Source: Prevotella sp. UBA2739
Lineage (GTDB): Bacteria; Bacteroidota; Bacteroidia; Bacteroidales; Bacteroidaceae
Assembly (NCBI GenBank): GCA_002353525.1
Contig: DEJV01000004.1
Coordinates: forward strand, 9,292 to 73,291
Length of the DNA: 64,000 nucleotides
Direction: 5' to 3'
The position numbers and the translations under genes were made by a program. Position 1 is the first letter of the stretch. Every line of letters starts with the position of its first letter. Of the stretch, positions 18,355 to 27,637 are shown piece by piece. The notes below the pieces were generated by a model, which did not search any database, was not told where the DNA came from, and saw nothing but the letters and a program-made list of their open reading frames with translations.

Positions 18355-19773
18355 TCATTTTGTCTTCTTTATTCTCCAGCCTAATGCGGCAACCAGAATA
18401 CTCGTGAGAGGCGAAAGAATATTGAAGAAACAATAAGGAAGATATGTCAGGGTGGCTACACCCAGCACGGTGCTTTGTGTTAATCCACAGGTATTCCAAG
18501 GAACCAACACCGAGGTAACAGTTGCACCATCTTCACACGTACGGCTAAGAAGGCGTGGCTCATACCCATGCTTTTGGTAAACATCCTTGAACATATTGCT
18601 TGTTAGCATGATGGAAAGATACTGGTCGGCCGTGACAATATTGAGGAATATACTTGTACCGACAGTAGATGCAACCAGTGACACGGTACCCTTTACAAGT
18701 TTCAGAATATAGTTCATGATATCCTGTAAAAGGCCTGTGGCAGTGAGTGCACCTCCAAACACCTGACAACAGATAATCAGCCAGATGGTAGGCATCATGC
18801 CCGCCATTCCACGTGTAGCTACCAACTCGTCGAGCATAGGCACTTGTGTAGCTACATGAGTGCTGCCATAACACGCCCGGATGATTCCTTCATAAGAGAG
18901 GAGGAACGGCGACATCTCTGACGAGTGATCCGAGACTGCCAATTGCTTCACCAATTCAGGCTGGAAAACAAGTGCCACTACAGCCGCCAGTAATGTAGCC
19001 AGGAACAAGACTACCAATGCCGGCCATCTACGGGCAATCATAATTCCGGTCAAAAGCGGAACAAGTAACAGCCAGGGCGAAATAAAGAAAGTGTTGCCAA
19101 GTCCTTCCATGAACATGGCCACATTTCCCTGGCCAGAGACGTTCATGGTTAATCCAGCAACAAAAAAGATTGTCAGCGAAATGAGGAAAGAGGGAATCGT
19201 GGTGTTCATCATATAATGTATATGAGTGAACAACGGCGTACCCGAAACGCTGGATGCCAGCACAGTGGTGTCGGATAATGGAGAAAGCTTATCGCCAAAA
19301 TAAGCACCCGTAATAATAGAACCAGCTATCCATCCGTCGTCAAAACCGTGAGCCTTGCCTATTCCCATCAAGGCCACACCCATAGTGGCTACAGTTGTCC
19401 AAGAGGAACCCACCAGCAGACTAATGATAGCACACAGCAGACTGCTACTCACCAAGAACCACTCTGGCTGGAGAATCTGCATGCCATAGTAAATCATCGT
19501 GGGCACAATGCCCGAAATCATCCATGTGCCGCTAATCGTACCTATCAGCAAAAGAATAATGATGGCAGAGGTACAACTGCCCACCTTAGAAGAAATTTCC
19601 CGTTCCAAGTCCTCCCAATCAAGCCGCTTCGTCAGATGCCCAATCAACACGCAGACACCTGCAGAAATCATCAATGAGACTTGACTGGCTCCATCGAGTG
19701 TGGCATTGCCAAACACAGCAATGCAACACCCAATGAGAGCAACAAGAACTAGGAACGGGATAAATGCCAACAT
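18355..19773 (-). CDS. NhaC-family Na+/H+ antiporter
   Basis: A 472-residue membrane protein with about 12 helices. The pattern GSSWTTVATMGVALMGIG, followed by ITGAYFGDKLSPLSDTTVLASS, is typical of the NhaC/ArsB-like ion transporter family, where the conserved Asp and Ser/Thr residues form the ion path. The C-terminal half repeats the motif (VLVPWNTCGLTQSTVLGV). It is predicted to exchange Na+ (or an organic cation such as lysine or malate/Na+) for H+. It lies 15 bp after the peptide transporter gene and is probably co-transcribed. Confidence 0.88.
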   Translation of the reverse strand: MLAFIPFLVLVALIGCCIAVFGNATLDGASQVSLMISAGVCVLIGHLTKRLDWEDLEREISSKVGSCTSAIIILLLIGTISGTWMISGIVPTMIYYGMQILQPEWFLVSSSLLCAIISLLVGSSWTTVATMGVALMGIGKAHGFDDGWIAGSIITGAYFGDKLSPLSDTTVLASSVSGTPLFTHIHYMMNTTIPSFLISLTIFFVAGLTMNVSGQGNVAMFMEGLGNTFFISPWLLLVPLLTGIMIARRWPALVVLFLATLLAAVVALVFQPELVKQLAVSDHSSEMSPFLLSYEGIIRACYGSTHVATQVPMLDELVATRGMAGMMPTIWLIICCQVFGGALTATGLLQDIMNYILKLVKGTVSLVASTVGTSIFLNIVTADQYLSIMLTSNMFKDVYQKHGYEPRLLSRTCEDGATVTSVLVPWNTCGLTQSTVLGVATLTYLPYCFFNILSPLTSILVAALGWRIKKTK

Positions 19774-19788
19774 GGGCTTCAGCTCATA

Positions 19789-21315
19789 TTACTTGGCAAC
19801 TTTTTCCAGACGCTTCATCATGGCAAACATGAAGAGTGCAGAGAGGATGCAGAGCACCAGGAATACAGCCCATACAATCCACAATGGGAAGTCGCCCCAG
19901 AGCAGACCACCTACGGCAACGAGGAAGTTACCAATGGCAGTGGCAACAAACCATCCGCCCATCATCATTCCTTTATACTTTGGAGGAGCCACTTTCGAAA
20001 CGAAAGAAATACCCATCGGCGAGAGCAACAACTCAGCAAAAGTGAGCACGAGGTAGGTTCCAATCAGCCAGTTAGCAGAAGCCAACGGACCTGTCTGGCC
20101 GGCATCAGCAAGCGCTTTCTGCTCATTCGGAGTAAGCAATCCCTGAGAAGCCCATATCATCATGAAGAATGCCACGGCAGCCACCAACATACCATAGGCA
20201 ATCTTACGGGGTGCAGAAGGCTCCTTGCCCTTGGCAGCAAGGCTGCCGAAGATGGCCATGCTGACCGGTGTCAAAGCTACCACATAGAAAGGATTGAACT
20301 GCTGGAAGATAGGAGCACTCAGATCGATGCTGCCATTGAGGCGGCTGTACTTCCATCCCAACAGAGCCAGTGCAATGAGAATCACTATGCCCGAAATGCC
20401 TTTTGCCTTAGAAGACTTGCTCTGGAAGAGAGAGAATCCTGCATAGACAATAATGATAATCAGGAACAAGTTGATCACATCGAAGGCCATGCTCTGAATG
20501 CCCTCACTGCTCTTCTGAGTAAACTCATTGGCAAAATATGTCAACGAAAGACCATTCTGATGGAAGGCCATCCAGAAGAAGATCACCACGGCAAATACAA
20601 GGCAAAGGGCAATGATTCGAGCCTTCGTGTCGGCAGGCGAAAGTTCTTCCTCAGCCTGAAGGGCTGCGTCTTTCTTGCGCTCGCCACCCTCTACATGCTT
20701 GAAGGTAGAACGGAAAGCATAGTAAATCAAGATAGAGAGAACCAACGACAGGCAAGCCACGGCAAACGAGAAGTGGTATGCATCGTTGCCACTGAATCCG
20801 AGACTGTTCTCTGCCCACTCCTTAATCTTTACGGCTGCGGTAGGAGCAAAGAGTGCACCAATATTGATGGCCATATAGAAAATAGAGAAACCAGAGTCGC
20901 GCTTGTCGGCATACTTAGGATCGTCGTAAAGGTTACCTACCATCACTTGCAGATTACCCTTGAACAAACCAGTGCCAAAGCTGATGAAAAACAGAGCAGC
21001 CAACATCACGATGAGTGCAGGTGTGGCACCGCCAAGGGGTACCGACAACAGCAGATAACCGGCAAACATGATGAGGATGCCGAGTGTTACCATACGGCCA
21101 AATCCAAACTTATCGGCCAACATACCGCCGAAGAGTGGCATGAAATACACCAAGCCAAGGAACGAGCTGTAAATCACACCAGCCGTACCTGGGTCTAGTC
21201 CAAAGTTAGCACGCAAGAATAATGCAAACACAGCTATCATCGTGTAATAGCCGAAACGCTCACCGGTATTAGCCAGTGCCAGCGCGAATAAACCTTTCGG
21301 TTGTCCTTCAAACAT
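19789..21315 (-). CDS. POT/PTR family proton-coupled oligopeptide transporter
   Basis: A 508-residue peptide:H+ symporter of the POT (PTR2) family. The ExxERFxYY motif is seen at the N-terminus as NTGERFGYYTMIAVF, and the PTR2 signature follows as LGLVYFMPLFGGMLADKFGFGR and the GTGLFKGNLQVMVGNLYDD stretch. There are about 14 hydrophobic segments, and a cytoplasmic loop with KHVEGGERKKDAALQAEEE. The length is normal. It is the first gene of a pair with the NhaC antiporter, which could help balance ion load from peptide uptake (inference). Confidence 0.93.
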   Translation of the reverse strand: MFEGQPKGLFALALANTGERFGYYTMIAVFALFLRANFGLDPGTAGVIYSSFLGLVYFMPLFGGMLADKFGFGRMVTLGILIMFAGYLLLSVPLGGATPALIVMLAALFFISFGTGLFKGNLQVMVGNLYDDPKYADKRDSGFSIFYMAINIGALFAPTAAVKIKEWAENSLGFSGNDAYHFSFAVACLSLVLSILIYYAFRSTFKHVEGGERKKDAALQAEEELSPADTKARIIALCLVFAVVIFFWMAFHQNGLSLTYFANEFTQKSSEGIQSMAFDVINLFLIIIIVYAGFSLFQSKSSKAKGISGIVILIALALLGWKYSRLNGSIDLSAPIFQQFNPFYVVALTPVSMAIFGSLAAKGKEPSAPRKIAYGMLVAAVAFFMMIWASQGLLTPNEQKALADAGQTGPLASANWLIGTYLVLTFAELLLSPMGISFVSKVAPPKYKGMMMGGWFVATAIGNFLVAVGGLLWGDFPLWIVWAVFLVLCILSALFMFAMMKRLEKVAK

Positions 21316-21351
21316 AGTATTATTTTTTTAATTGGTTATTGAATAAATGAA

Positions 21352-22107
21352 TTATTTTCTAGTTACGTTTTTTGTTCGCTTGATATCAAACAACCATGAG
21401 AGCTTGATCATGATGCTGCCCATATTCGACGAGGCAAAGAAGTCTTTCTTCGTGTCGCCATAGATATTGCCCAGACCATAATAGTAGCGCCCCTCAAGGA
21501 TGAAGTGCCCCACGCTGGGGTGAGAGAACTCAACACCCACGCCACCGGCAATGCCATAGTCGAACTTGTTCTCAACGGCCATGGTGTCTTGCTCGATAAC
21601 CTGATTCACACGGTCGGTGGTGTTACGCTTTTCGAGTTCGAAGTTCATCTTTGTCTTCTCGCTCAGGAAATAGCCGAACTGAGGACCAGCCTGTACGAAG
21701 AATTGCACACCCTTCACTTCCCTGCCCCATCCCAGACGGGCAAAAACAGGTACTTGCACATAATTGATGGTGCGGCTATACTTCTCGGCCAAACCAGTTG
21801 ACTCGTTGATGACGGGATTGTCGTCGTAATCTAAGATGCTTTCCTTCCATCCCATCTGCGCATAGTTCACTTCGCCGACGATGGCACAAATAGAACTGAA
21901 ATATTTCTCGCACGTATATCGCCACGTTAATCCTCCCATCACGCCACCATGCAATCCCTGGTTCACCTTCGGCGTAAAACGGAAATTAGTAAAGGCATAA
22001 CCTCCATTCACTCCGATAGCGAAATCCTGCCGATAATTACCTATCTGTGCGGCAGAAGGTAAAAGCGACAGCATGAAAAGCACGAGGGTTAGCGTTTGTT
22101 TTCTCAT
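21352..22107 (-). CDS. Outer-membrane beta-barrel protein (PorT-like, PF13568 type)
   Basis: A 251-residue protein with a signal peptide (MRKQTLTLVLFMLSLLPSAAQ) and alternating amphipathic strands (FAIGVNGGYAFTNFRFTP, VPVFARLGWGR, FVQAGPQFGYFLSEK, YGIAGGVGVEFSH) typical of an eight-stranded outer-membrane barrel of the PorT superfamily. It is not the T9SS PorT itself as far as can be judged. The start at 22107 gives the cleanest signal peptide; an ATG at 22119 is an alternative. It follows the LysM fusion gene by 46 bp and shares its promoter. Confidence 0.85.
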   Translation of the reverse strand: MRKQTLTLVLFMLSLLPSAAQIGNYRQDFAIGVNGGYAFTNFRFTPKVNQGLHGGVMGGLTWRYTCEKYFSSICAIVGEVNYAQMGWKESILDYDDNPVINESTGLAEKYSRTINYVQVPVFARLGWGREVKGVQFFVQAGPQFGYFLSEKTKMNFELEKRNTTDRVNQVIEQDTMAVENKFDYGIAGGVGVEFSHPSVGHFILEGRYYYGLGNIYGDTKKDFFASSNMGSIMIKLSWLFDIKRTKNVTRK

Positions 22108-22153
22108 TATAATCTTCAATTCTCAATCAATCGCAGATGACTGCCTGTATGAT

Positions 22154-23563
22154 TTAATTCTCAATCTTCACCACACTCTTTTTGGGAGTAAAGTGAACCA
22201 GCATAAACTCTTGGTTGATCATGCCTCCACCCTGACCAATTCTCTTGAAATTCAATGGGGTCTGAATAGCCTTGTAATCAGATTCCGCACGCGTACCGTT
22301 AAAGTTCTTGCCTTTGTCGTGCAATCCTTTCAGGAAGAAATACGCCTGATCGAAACCAGTGATGGCAAACCGGGGAAGCGCATACATCATGTCGGTGCCA
22401 AACATCTGACGGTATTTGGCCTCGATGTGCCACACGTCACGCGATTGCGGGTCACGATAGAAAGAGCTAGGGATGAAAGTGTCGTATTTGTAGAACAGTT
22501 CCTGATAAGGCTTTGTATACATCAGCCACTCATTGTAGCCAAACATCGAGATGACGATGCCAGGTGTGGCAACCGTCATTTTATTCAATCGTGCAAAGGT
22601 GGCGTTTAGCTCGGGTGAGCGTCCCGTATTGAGCACCACCACATTCGGCATGTTCTTGCTGAATGCCTTGGCAAAAGCCTCGTCGCTAGACTTCAGGTTC
22701 GTAATGCTATATTTCATGCCTTTCGCCTCCATCTGCTTGCGCAGGTTCATGGTGAACACTCCCTTGCGACTGGTCGTATCGTTACAGTCGATCAACACGG
22801 TGTGGTGATTAGCGAAACGCTTCATGAAAGCCTGGATGGCCGCCTCGTTAAGGGTGGCAGGCGATTGGTAGACCTGATAGATGTTAGGATTGAGCGACAC
22901 ATCGTTGCCGGAGATAGAGAACGGTATCACCAACTTAATATTATAGGTACGTACGAAATCGCTCAGCGCCTTCATCTGCTTAGTATATAACGGGCCGAAG
23001 ATGATGTCACACTTGCTGGCATCTTTCTCCAAGAGCGTCTGGCGGATATCCGCATCGATAGGCACATTCCACGCATGCACATCAACCGAGATGCCCCGCT
23101 TCTTCAGGCTGTCGCAAGCAAGCAGAACGCCCCGATAATACTCCACCATGCGCCGTCCGTCGCCATCCACATTGTGCAAAGGCAACATTACTCCTACGCG
23201 AACAGCCCGTTTGCGCACATCATCTTGTGCAGATGTGCGGTTCAACGGTGCTTGGGTGGTCGTCTTCGTGGTGGCCGAAGCAGGTGTCACGGTCGTGGTG
23301 GCCGGTGTGGCAGTTTTCTTCTTATCCGCATCAGCGTAAGGGATGAAAATGAAGTCACCCTTCTTCAGCTGATAGTCCGGCTGCCCCATCTCGGGATTGG
23401 CCTTTATCAATTCCTCAACCGTCAACCCGTAGTCACGGGCAATGCCAAAAATGGTTTCTTTTTTCTTCACTTTATGCATTTCGCGCCACTGGTTGATTTG
23501 TGCCACGGTCTGCATGGAAAAGGTCACAAGGACCAAAAATAATGCATATCTAATGATTCTCAT
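22154..23563 (-). CDS. LysM domain fused to a type-1 periplasmic-binding-protein fold
   Basis: A 469-residue envelope protein. A signal peptide (RIIRYALFLVLVTFSMQTVAQ) is followed by one LysM domain (MHKVKKKETIFGIARDYGLTVEELIKANPEM, about 30-75), a Thr/Ala-rich linker (about 85-115), and a domain like ABC-type branched-chain amino acid receptors (VRVGVMLPLHNVDGDGRRMVEYYRG; CDIIFGPLYTKQ). LysM binds peptidoglycan. A PBP1-like fold also occurs in LpoA, which activates a peptidoglycan synthase, so a wall-sensing role is possible but unproven. The start at 23563 is chosen over 23569 for the usual MR-start. Confidence 0.85.
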   Translation of the reverse strand: MRIIRYALFLVLVTFSMQTVAQINQWREMHKVKKKETIFGIARDYGLTVEELIKANPEMGQPDYQLKKGDFIFIPYADADKKKTATPATTTVTPASATTKTTTQAPLNRTSAQDDVRKRAVRVGVMLPLHNVDGDGRRMVEYYRGVLLACDSLKKRGISVDVHAWNVPIDADIRQTLLEKDASKCDIIFGPLYTKQMKALSDFVRTYNIKLVIPFSISGNDVSLNPNIYQVYQSPATLNEAAIQAFMKRFANHHTVLIDCNDTTSRKGVFTMNLRKQMEAKGMKYSITNLKSSDEAFAKAFSKNMPNVVVLNTGRSPELNATFARLNKMTVATPGIVISMFGYNEWLMYTKPYQELFYKYDTFIPSSFYRDPQSRDVWHIEAKYRQMFGTDMMYALPRFAITGFDQAYFFLKGLHDKGKNFNGTRAESDYKAIQTPLNFKRIGQGGGMINQEFMLVHFTPKKSVVKIEN

Positions 23564-23589
23564 CGTCAATGATGTTTGAATTTTCCATG

Positions 23590-23620
23590 CAAAGATAATG
23601 AAAACCCCTTACAGCACAAA
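23590..23620 (-). promoter_or_regulatory. Promoter for the LysM fusion operon
   Basis: On the minus strand TTTG (23617-23620), exactly 19 bp, then TATCTTTG (23590-23597); a full match to the Bacteroidetes promoter. Confidence 0.8.
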
Positions 23621-23720
23621 ATAAATTCATTTATTTTTTCATTTTATTACCTAGTTTCATCGAAACACGCGAACATCGAAAAAAAACAATAAAAAACGAT
23701 GGGAAGTAACAAAAAAGTTG

Positions 23721-23728
23721 TATCTTTG
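23721..23728 (+). promoter_or_regulatory. -7 element for the CHU_C gene
   Basis: TATCTTTG fits TAnnTTTG, 21 bp before the ATG at 23750. The -33 element is not clear. Confidence 0.55.
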
Positions 23729-23749
23729 CATGATAAACCACTTTTTAAA

Positions 23750-24463
23750 ATGAAGATAAGACAAATCATCAGTTTCATATTGCTGCTTTTTAGTGCCGGT
23801 GCAATGGCCGATGAATATCCCACAATCGCTCCCACGGCCACCTATATCACGAAAGACGGTGAAGAGGAGAACCCGGCAAAATCTGGTTCGGCCCCTTTGC
23901 AAGCCATATTCAAGGCCAATCCGGAGAATGTGGGCCTTTATTCTGCCACTTATGAATGGCGGTTCTATCATAACGACATGCAAGGAGACCCCTATCTCAC
24001 TCGTTATGAGGAAAATACCGAATATACTTTCACCAAAGCTGGAGGCCACTATATAGTTTGTTATGCCACATTCATTCATGGCAATGACACGATAGCTTAT
24101 ACAAAAGAGTATTGGGAAACAGAAGGTCAGCCACTCACCTGCACCGTAAGCCAGAGCCGTTTGGAAATGCCGAATGCCTTCTCACCGAATGGCGACGATA
24201 TCAATGATGTCTACCGTGCCAAAAGCAATTATCAGAGCATTACCGAGTTTCATGCCTACATCTTCAACCGCTGGGGACAAAAGCTCTACGAGTGGACCGA
24301 TCCAGCAGGTGGCTGGGATGGCAAATACAATGGCCATGACGTGAAGCAAGGAGTTTATTATGTGCTTGTCAAGGCCAAGGGTGCCGATGGTATTCACTAT
24401 AATATCAAAAAAGACGTGAACCTGCTACGTGGCTTTACGACCCCTGGCAGCAATAACTATTAA
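23750..24463 (+). CDS. Secreted protein with T9SS type-B sorting (CHU_C) domain
   Basis: A 237-residue protein: signal peptide ([19 protein letters not shown]), a PKD-like middle ([26 protein letters not shown], about 40-125), and a C-terminal gliding-motility-associated/CHU_C domain ([16 protein letters not shown] ... [10 protein letters not shown] ... [20 protein letters not shown]). That domain is the type-B signal of the type IX secretion system and also occurs in Bacteroidetes that do not glide. The start at 23750 follows the promoter directly. It ends 6 bp before uvrA and is probably co-transcribed with it. Confidence 0.9.
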   Translation: MKIRQIISFILLLFSAGAMADEYPTIAPTATYITKDGEEENPAKSGSAPLQAIFKANPENVGLYSATYEWRFYHNDMQGDPYLTRYEENTEYTFTKAGGHYIVCYATFIHGNDTIAYTKEYWETEGQPLTCTVSQSRLEMPNAFSPNGDDINDVYRAKSNYQSITEFHAYIFNRWGQKLYEWTDPAGGWDGKYNGHDVKQGVYYVLVKAKGADGIHYNIKKDVNLLRGFTTPGSNNY

Positions 24464-24469
24464 AAACAC

Positions 24470-27334
24470 ATGAGTGACGAAAAGATAAATGTATGGGGTG
24501 CCCGTGTCCACAATCTGAAAAATGTGGATGTGGAGATTCCCCGCAACTCGCTGACGGTCATTACTGGATTGTCGGGTTCCGGAAAATCATCATTAGCCTT
24601 CGACACCATCTTTGCCGAAGGGCAACGACGATACATTGAGACCTTCTCTGCCTATGCCCGCAATTTCCTGGGAGGCATGGAAAGGCCCGATGTGGATAAG
24701 ATTACGGGGTTAAGCCCGGTGATCAGCATTGAACAGAAAACCACAAACAAGAATCCGCGCTCTACCGTTGGCACCACCACTGAGGTGTACGACTATCTGC
24801 GTCTGCTCTATGCCCGTGCCGGTACGGCCTATAGCTATGCCACGGGTGAGCGTATGATAAAATATACGGAAGAGAAAGTGGTCGACATGATTTTCACCGA
24901 CTATGTGGGCAAGCGCATCTACATTCTGGCGCCACTGGTGCGCTCGCGTAAAGGACACTATCGTGAGTTGTTTGAGAGCATGCGCCGCAAGGGCTATATC
25001 TATATGCGTGTGGATGGCGAGATTGTGGAAATCACGCAAGGCATGAAGGTGGACCGCTATAAGAATCACAACATCGAGGTGGTGATTGACAAGATGGCTC
25101 TCCCCGAAAAATTAGACCGAGAGAGCACGTTGGCCGACCGTCTCAGACGAAGCATTGACGTGGCGATGCGCCAAGGTGAGGGTGTGCTGATGATACTAGA
25201 TCACAACAGTGGTATCATCAAGAACTATTCGAAGCGCCTGATGTGCCCCACTACGGGCATTTCGTATGGTGAGCCAGCTCCCAACACATTCTCGTTCAAC
25301 TCTCCAGAGGGTGCCTGCCCTCATTGCAAAGGACTGGGATATGTGAACGAGATAGACCTCGACAAGGTGATACCCGATCGCCATGCAAGCATCCACGAGG
25401 GTGCCATCGTGCCATTAGGCAAGTATAAGAACCAAATGATCTTCTGGCAGATTGATGCCATCTTGCAAAAATACGAGTGTACGTTGAAAACTCCCGTTTC
25501 GGAGATTCCCGAAGAGGCCCTCAACGAGATACTCTATGGCAGTCTGGGCAATATTAAGATTAGTAAAGAGCTGATCCATACCTCCAGCGACTATTTCGTG
25601 GCTTTTGATGGCGTGATTAAATATCTGCGCAACGTGATGGACAACGACGACTCGGCCAGCGGTCAGAAATGGGCAGACCAGTTCCTGGCAGAATGCGTAT
25701 GTCCCGAATGTCACGGCCAGCGCCTGAACCGCGAGGCACTCTCTTATCGTATCTGGGACAAGAACATTGCCGAGGTCGCTAACCTAGACCTGAGCGAGCT
25801 CTACGAATGGCTGAACGAGGTGGAAAGCCACATGGAGCCCAAACAACAGAAGATTGCCGCCGAAGTGTTGAAGGAGATACGCACACGAGTGAACTTCCTG
25901 CTGGATGTGGGACTTGACTATCTGTCGCTCAATCGTCAGTCGGCAAGTCTCTCTGGCGGTGAGAGCCAGCGCATACGCCTGGCCACGCAAATAGGCTCAC
26001 AACTGGTCAATGTGCTATATATTCTCGACGAGCCCAGCATCGGACTTCATCAGCGCGACAACGAACGGCTGATTCGTTCGTTGAAGGAATTGCGCGATTT
26101 GGGCAATACGGTGATTGTGGTTGAGCACGACAAAGACATGATGCTGAATGCCGACTACATCATCGATATAGGTCCGCGTGCGGGGCGTAAAGGCGGTGAG
26201 GTGGTGTTTCAAGGAAAACCTGACGAAATGCTTGCAACCGACACCATTACAGCTAAATATCTGAAAGGTGAGCTACACGTGGAAGAGCATCCCGGTGAGT
26301 TTAAAAGACGAACGGGCAATGGCCAGCAATTAGTGATTCATGGTGCCAGCGGCAACAATCTGAAACATATTGACGTGGCGTTCCCCTTGGGCACACTCAT
26401 TGTCGTCACCGGTGTGAGCGGTAGCGGAAAGTCAACCCTTATCAACGAGACCCTTCAACCCATTCTCAGCCAGCATTTCTACCGTTCGTTGAAACGGCCT
26501 ATGCCCTACGATAGCATCGAGGGAATGGAACATATAGATAAGGTGGTGAATGTAGACCAAACGCCCATTGGCCGCACGCCACGTAGCAATCCGGCCACCT
26601 ATACGGGTGTGTTCAGCGACATCCGCTCGCTCTTTGTCAACCTGCCCGAAGCTAAGATCCGCGGCTACAAGCCCGGCAGATTCTCCTTTAATGTGAAAGG
26701 TGGCCGTTGTGAGGCATGCGGGGGTAATGGCTATAAAACCATTGAGATGAATTTCCTGCCCGACGTGATGGTGCCGTGCGAGGTATGTCATGGCAAGCGA
26801 TACAATCGCGAGACGCTTGAGGTGCGCTATAAAGGCAAGTCGATAGCCGATGTGCTCGACATGACCATCAATCAGGCGGTGGAGTTCTTCCAGAATGTGC
26901 CAAACATTTTGCAAAAAATAAAGACCATTCAGGATGTGGGCTTAGGCTATATTAAGCTGGGACAGCCCTCTACGACGCTCTCGGGTGGTGAGAGCCAGCG
27001 AGTAAAACTGGCCACTGAGCTTAGCAAGCGCGATACGGGACGCACCGTATATATACTCGACGAGCCCACTACCGGTCTTCACTTCGAAGATATTCGCATT
27101 CTGATGACGGTCATACAGAAGCTGGTGGATCGAGGCAATACGGTCATCATCATTGAGCACAACCTTGACGTTATTAAACAAGCCGACTATATCATCGACA
27201 TGGGACCTGAAGGTGGCCGGGGTGGTGGCACCGTGCTCTCTACCGGTACGCCTGAACAGGTGGCTCATAGTGCGCAAGGATACACGCCCGCATTTTTGCT
27301 GAAAGAGCTGGAACCAGTAGAAGAATCCCACTAG
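24470..27334 (+). CDS. uvrA: Excinuclease ABC subunit A
   Basis: UvrA is the damage-recognising ATPase of nucleotide excision repair. The 954-residue protein has two ABC modules: Walker [10 protein letters not shown] near residue 35, signature LSGGESQR twice, and LDEP twice. Zinc-binding CxxC pairs are seen ([35 protein letters not shown]). Length and order are standard. The last codons (SH and stop) fall inside the first unit of a 47-bp tandem repeat that continues downstream. Confidence 0.98.
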   Translation: MSDEKINVWGARVHNLKNVDVEIPRNSLTVITGLSGSGKSSLAFDTIFAEGQRRYIETFSAYARNFLGGMERPDVDKITGLSPVISIEQKTTNKNPRSTVGTTTEVYDYLRLLYARAGTAYSYATGERMIKYTEEKVVDMIFTDYVGKRIYILAPLVRSRKGHYRELFESMRRKGYIYMRVDGEIVEITQGMKVDRYKNHNIEVVIDKMALPEKLDRESTLADRLRRSIDVAMRQGEGVLMILDHNSGIIKNYSKRLMCPTTGISYGEPAPNTFSFNSPEGACPHCKGLGYVNEIDLDKVIPDRHASIHEGAIVPLGKYKNQMIFWQIDAILQKYECTLKTPVSEIPEEALNEILYGSLGNIKISKELIHTSSDYFVAFDGVIKYLRNVMDNDDSASGQKWADQFLAECVCPECHGQRLNREALSYRIWDKNIAEVANLDLSELYEWLNEVESHMEPKQQKIAAEVLKEIRTRVNFLLDVGLDYLSLNRQSASLSGGESQRIRLATQIGSQLVNVLYILDEPSIGLHQRDNERLIRSLKELRDLGNTVIVVEHDKDMMLNADYIIDIGPRAGRKGGEVVFQGKPDEMLATDTITAKYLKGELHVEEHPGEFKRRTGNGQQLVIHGASGNNLKHIDVAFPLGTLIVVTGVSGSGKSTLINETLQPILSQHFYRSLKRPMPYDSIEGMEHIDKVVNVDQTPIGRTPRSNPATYTGVFSDIRSLFVNLPEAKIRGYKPGRFSFNVKGGRCEACGGNGYKTIEMNFLPDVMVPCEVCHGKRYNRETLEVRYKGKSIADVLDMTINQAVEFFQNVPNILQKIKTIQDVGLGYIKLGQPSTTLSGGESQRVKLATELSKRDTGRTVYILDEPTTGLHFEDIRILMTVIQKLVDRGNTVIIIEHNLDVIKQADYIIDMGPEGGRGGGTVLSTGTPEQVAHSAQGYTPAFLLKELEPVEESH

Positions 27335-27510
27335 CCCATCAATAGCTTCGGATGGTTTTAAATGTGGAGCAATCCCACTAGCCCATCAATAGCTTCGGAT
27401 GGTTTTAAATGAGGAGCAATCCCACTAGCTCGCCTATAGCTTTAGATGCTTTTAAGTGAGGAGCAATCTCACCAGCCCATCAATAGCTTTCGATACTTTT
27501 AAGTTATGGT
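27326..27510. repeat. 47-bp tandem repeat, four units, starting inside uvrA
   Basis: Unit starts (TCCCACTAG or variant) fall at 27326, 27373, 27420 and 27467, exactly 47 bp apart. Units 1 and 2 are almost identical; 3 and 4 are diverged. The core CCATCAATAGCTTCGGATGG can form a weak hairpin followed by TTTT. The uvrA stop TAG lies in unit 1. The remaining part of the gap up to thrA holds the promoter and a leader hairpin. Confidence 0.92.
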
Positions 27511-27544
27511 TTTTCATTTTTATGGAAAAATATCTGTGAAATTA

Positions 27545-27576
27545 TTTTGATTTGACATGTTTTTCCATTAACTTTG
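27545..27576 (+). promoter_or_regulatory. Promoter of the threonine operon
   Basis: TTTTG at 27545-27549, 19 bp, TAACTTTG at 27569-27576. Full match to the phylum consensus. Confidence 0.82.
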
Positions 27577-27592
27577 CACGCCGAATGGAGAA

Positions 27593-27613
27593 AGCCCAGG
27601 TTGTTTCTGGGCT
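27593..27613 (+). promoter_or_regulatory. Leader hairpin before thrA
   Basis: AGCCCAG (27593-27599) pairs with CTGGGCT (27607-27613) over a 7-nt loop in the roughly 55-nt leader. No T-run follows, so it is not an intrinsic terminator by itself; a role in mRNA stability or translation control is possible. Confidence 0.5.
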
Positions 27614-27637
27614 CCAAACGACTAAAAAGAATCAGAA

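Noticed and set aside
27593..27613. Intrinsic terminator/attenuator before thrA
   Set aside because: No T-run follows the stem and no leader peptide rich in Thr or Ile is present; kept only as a leader hairpin.
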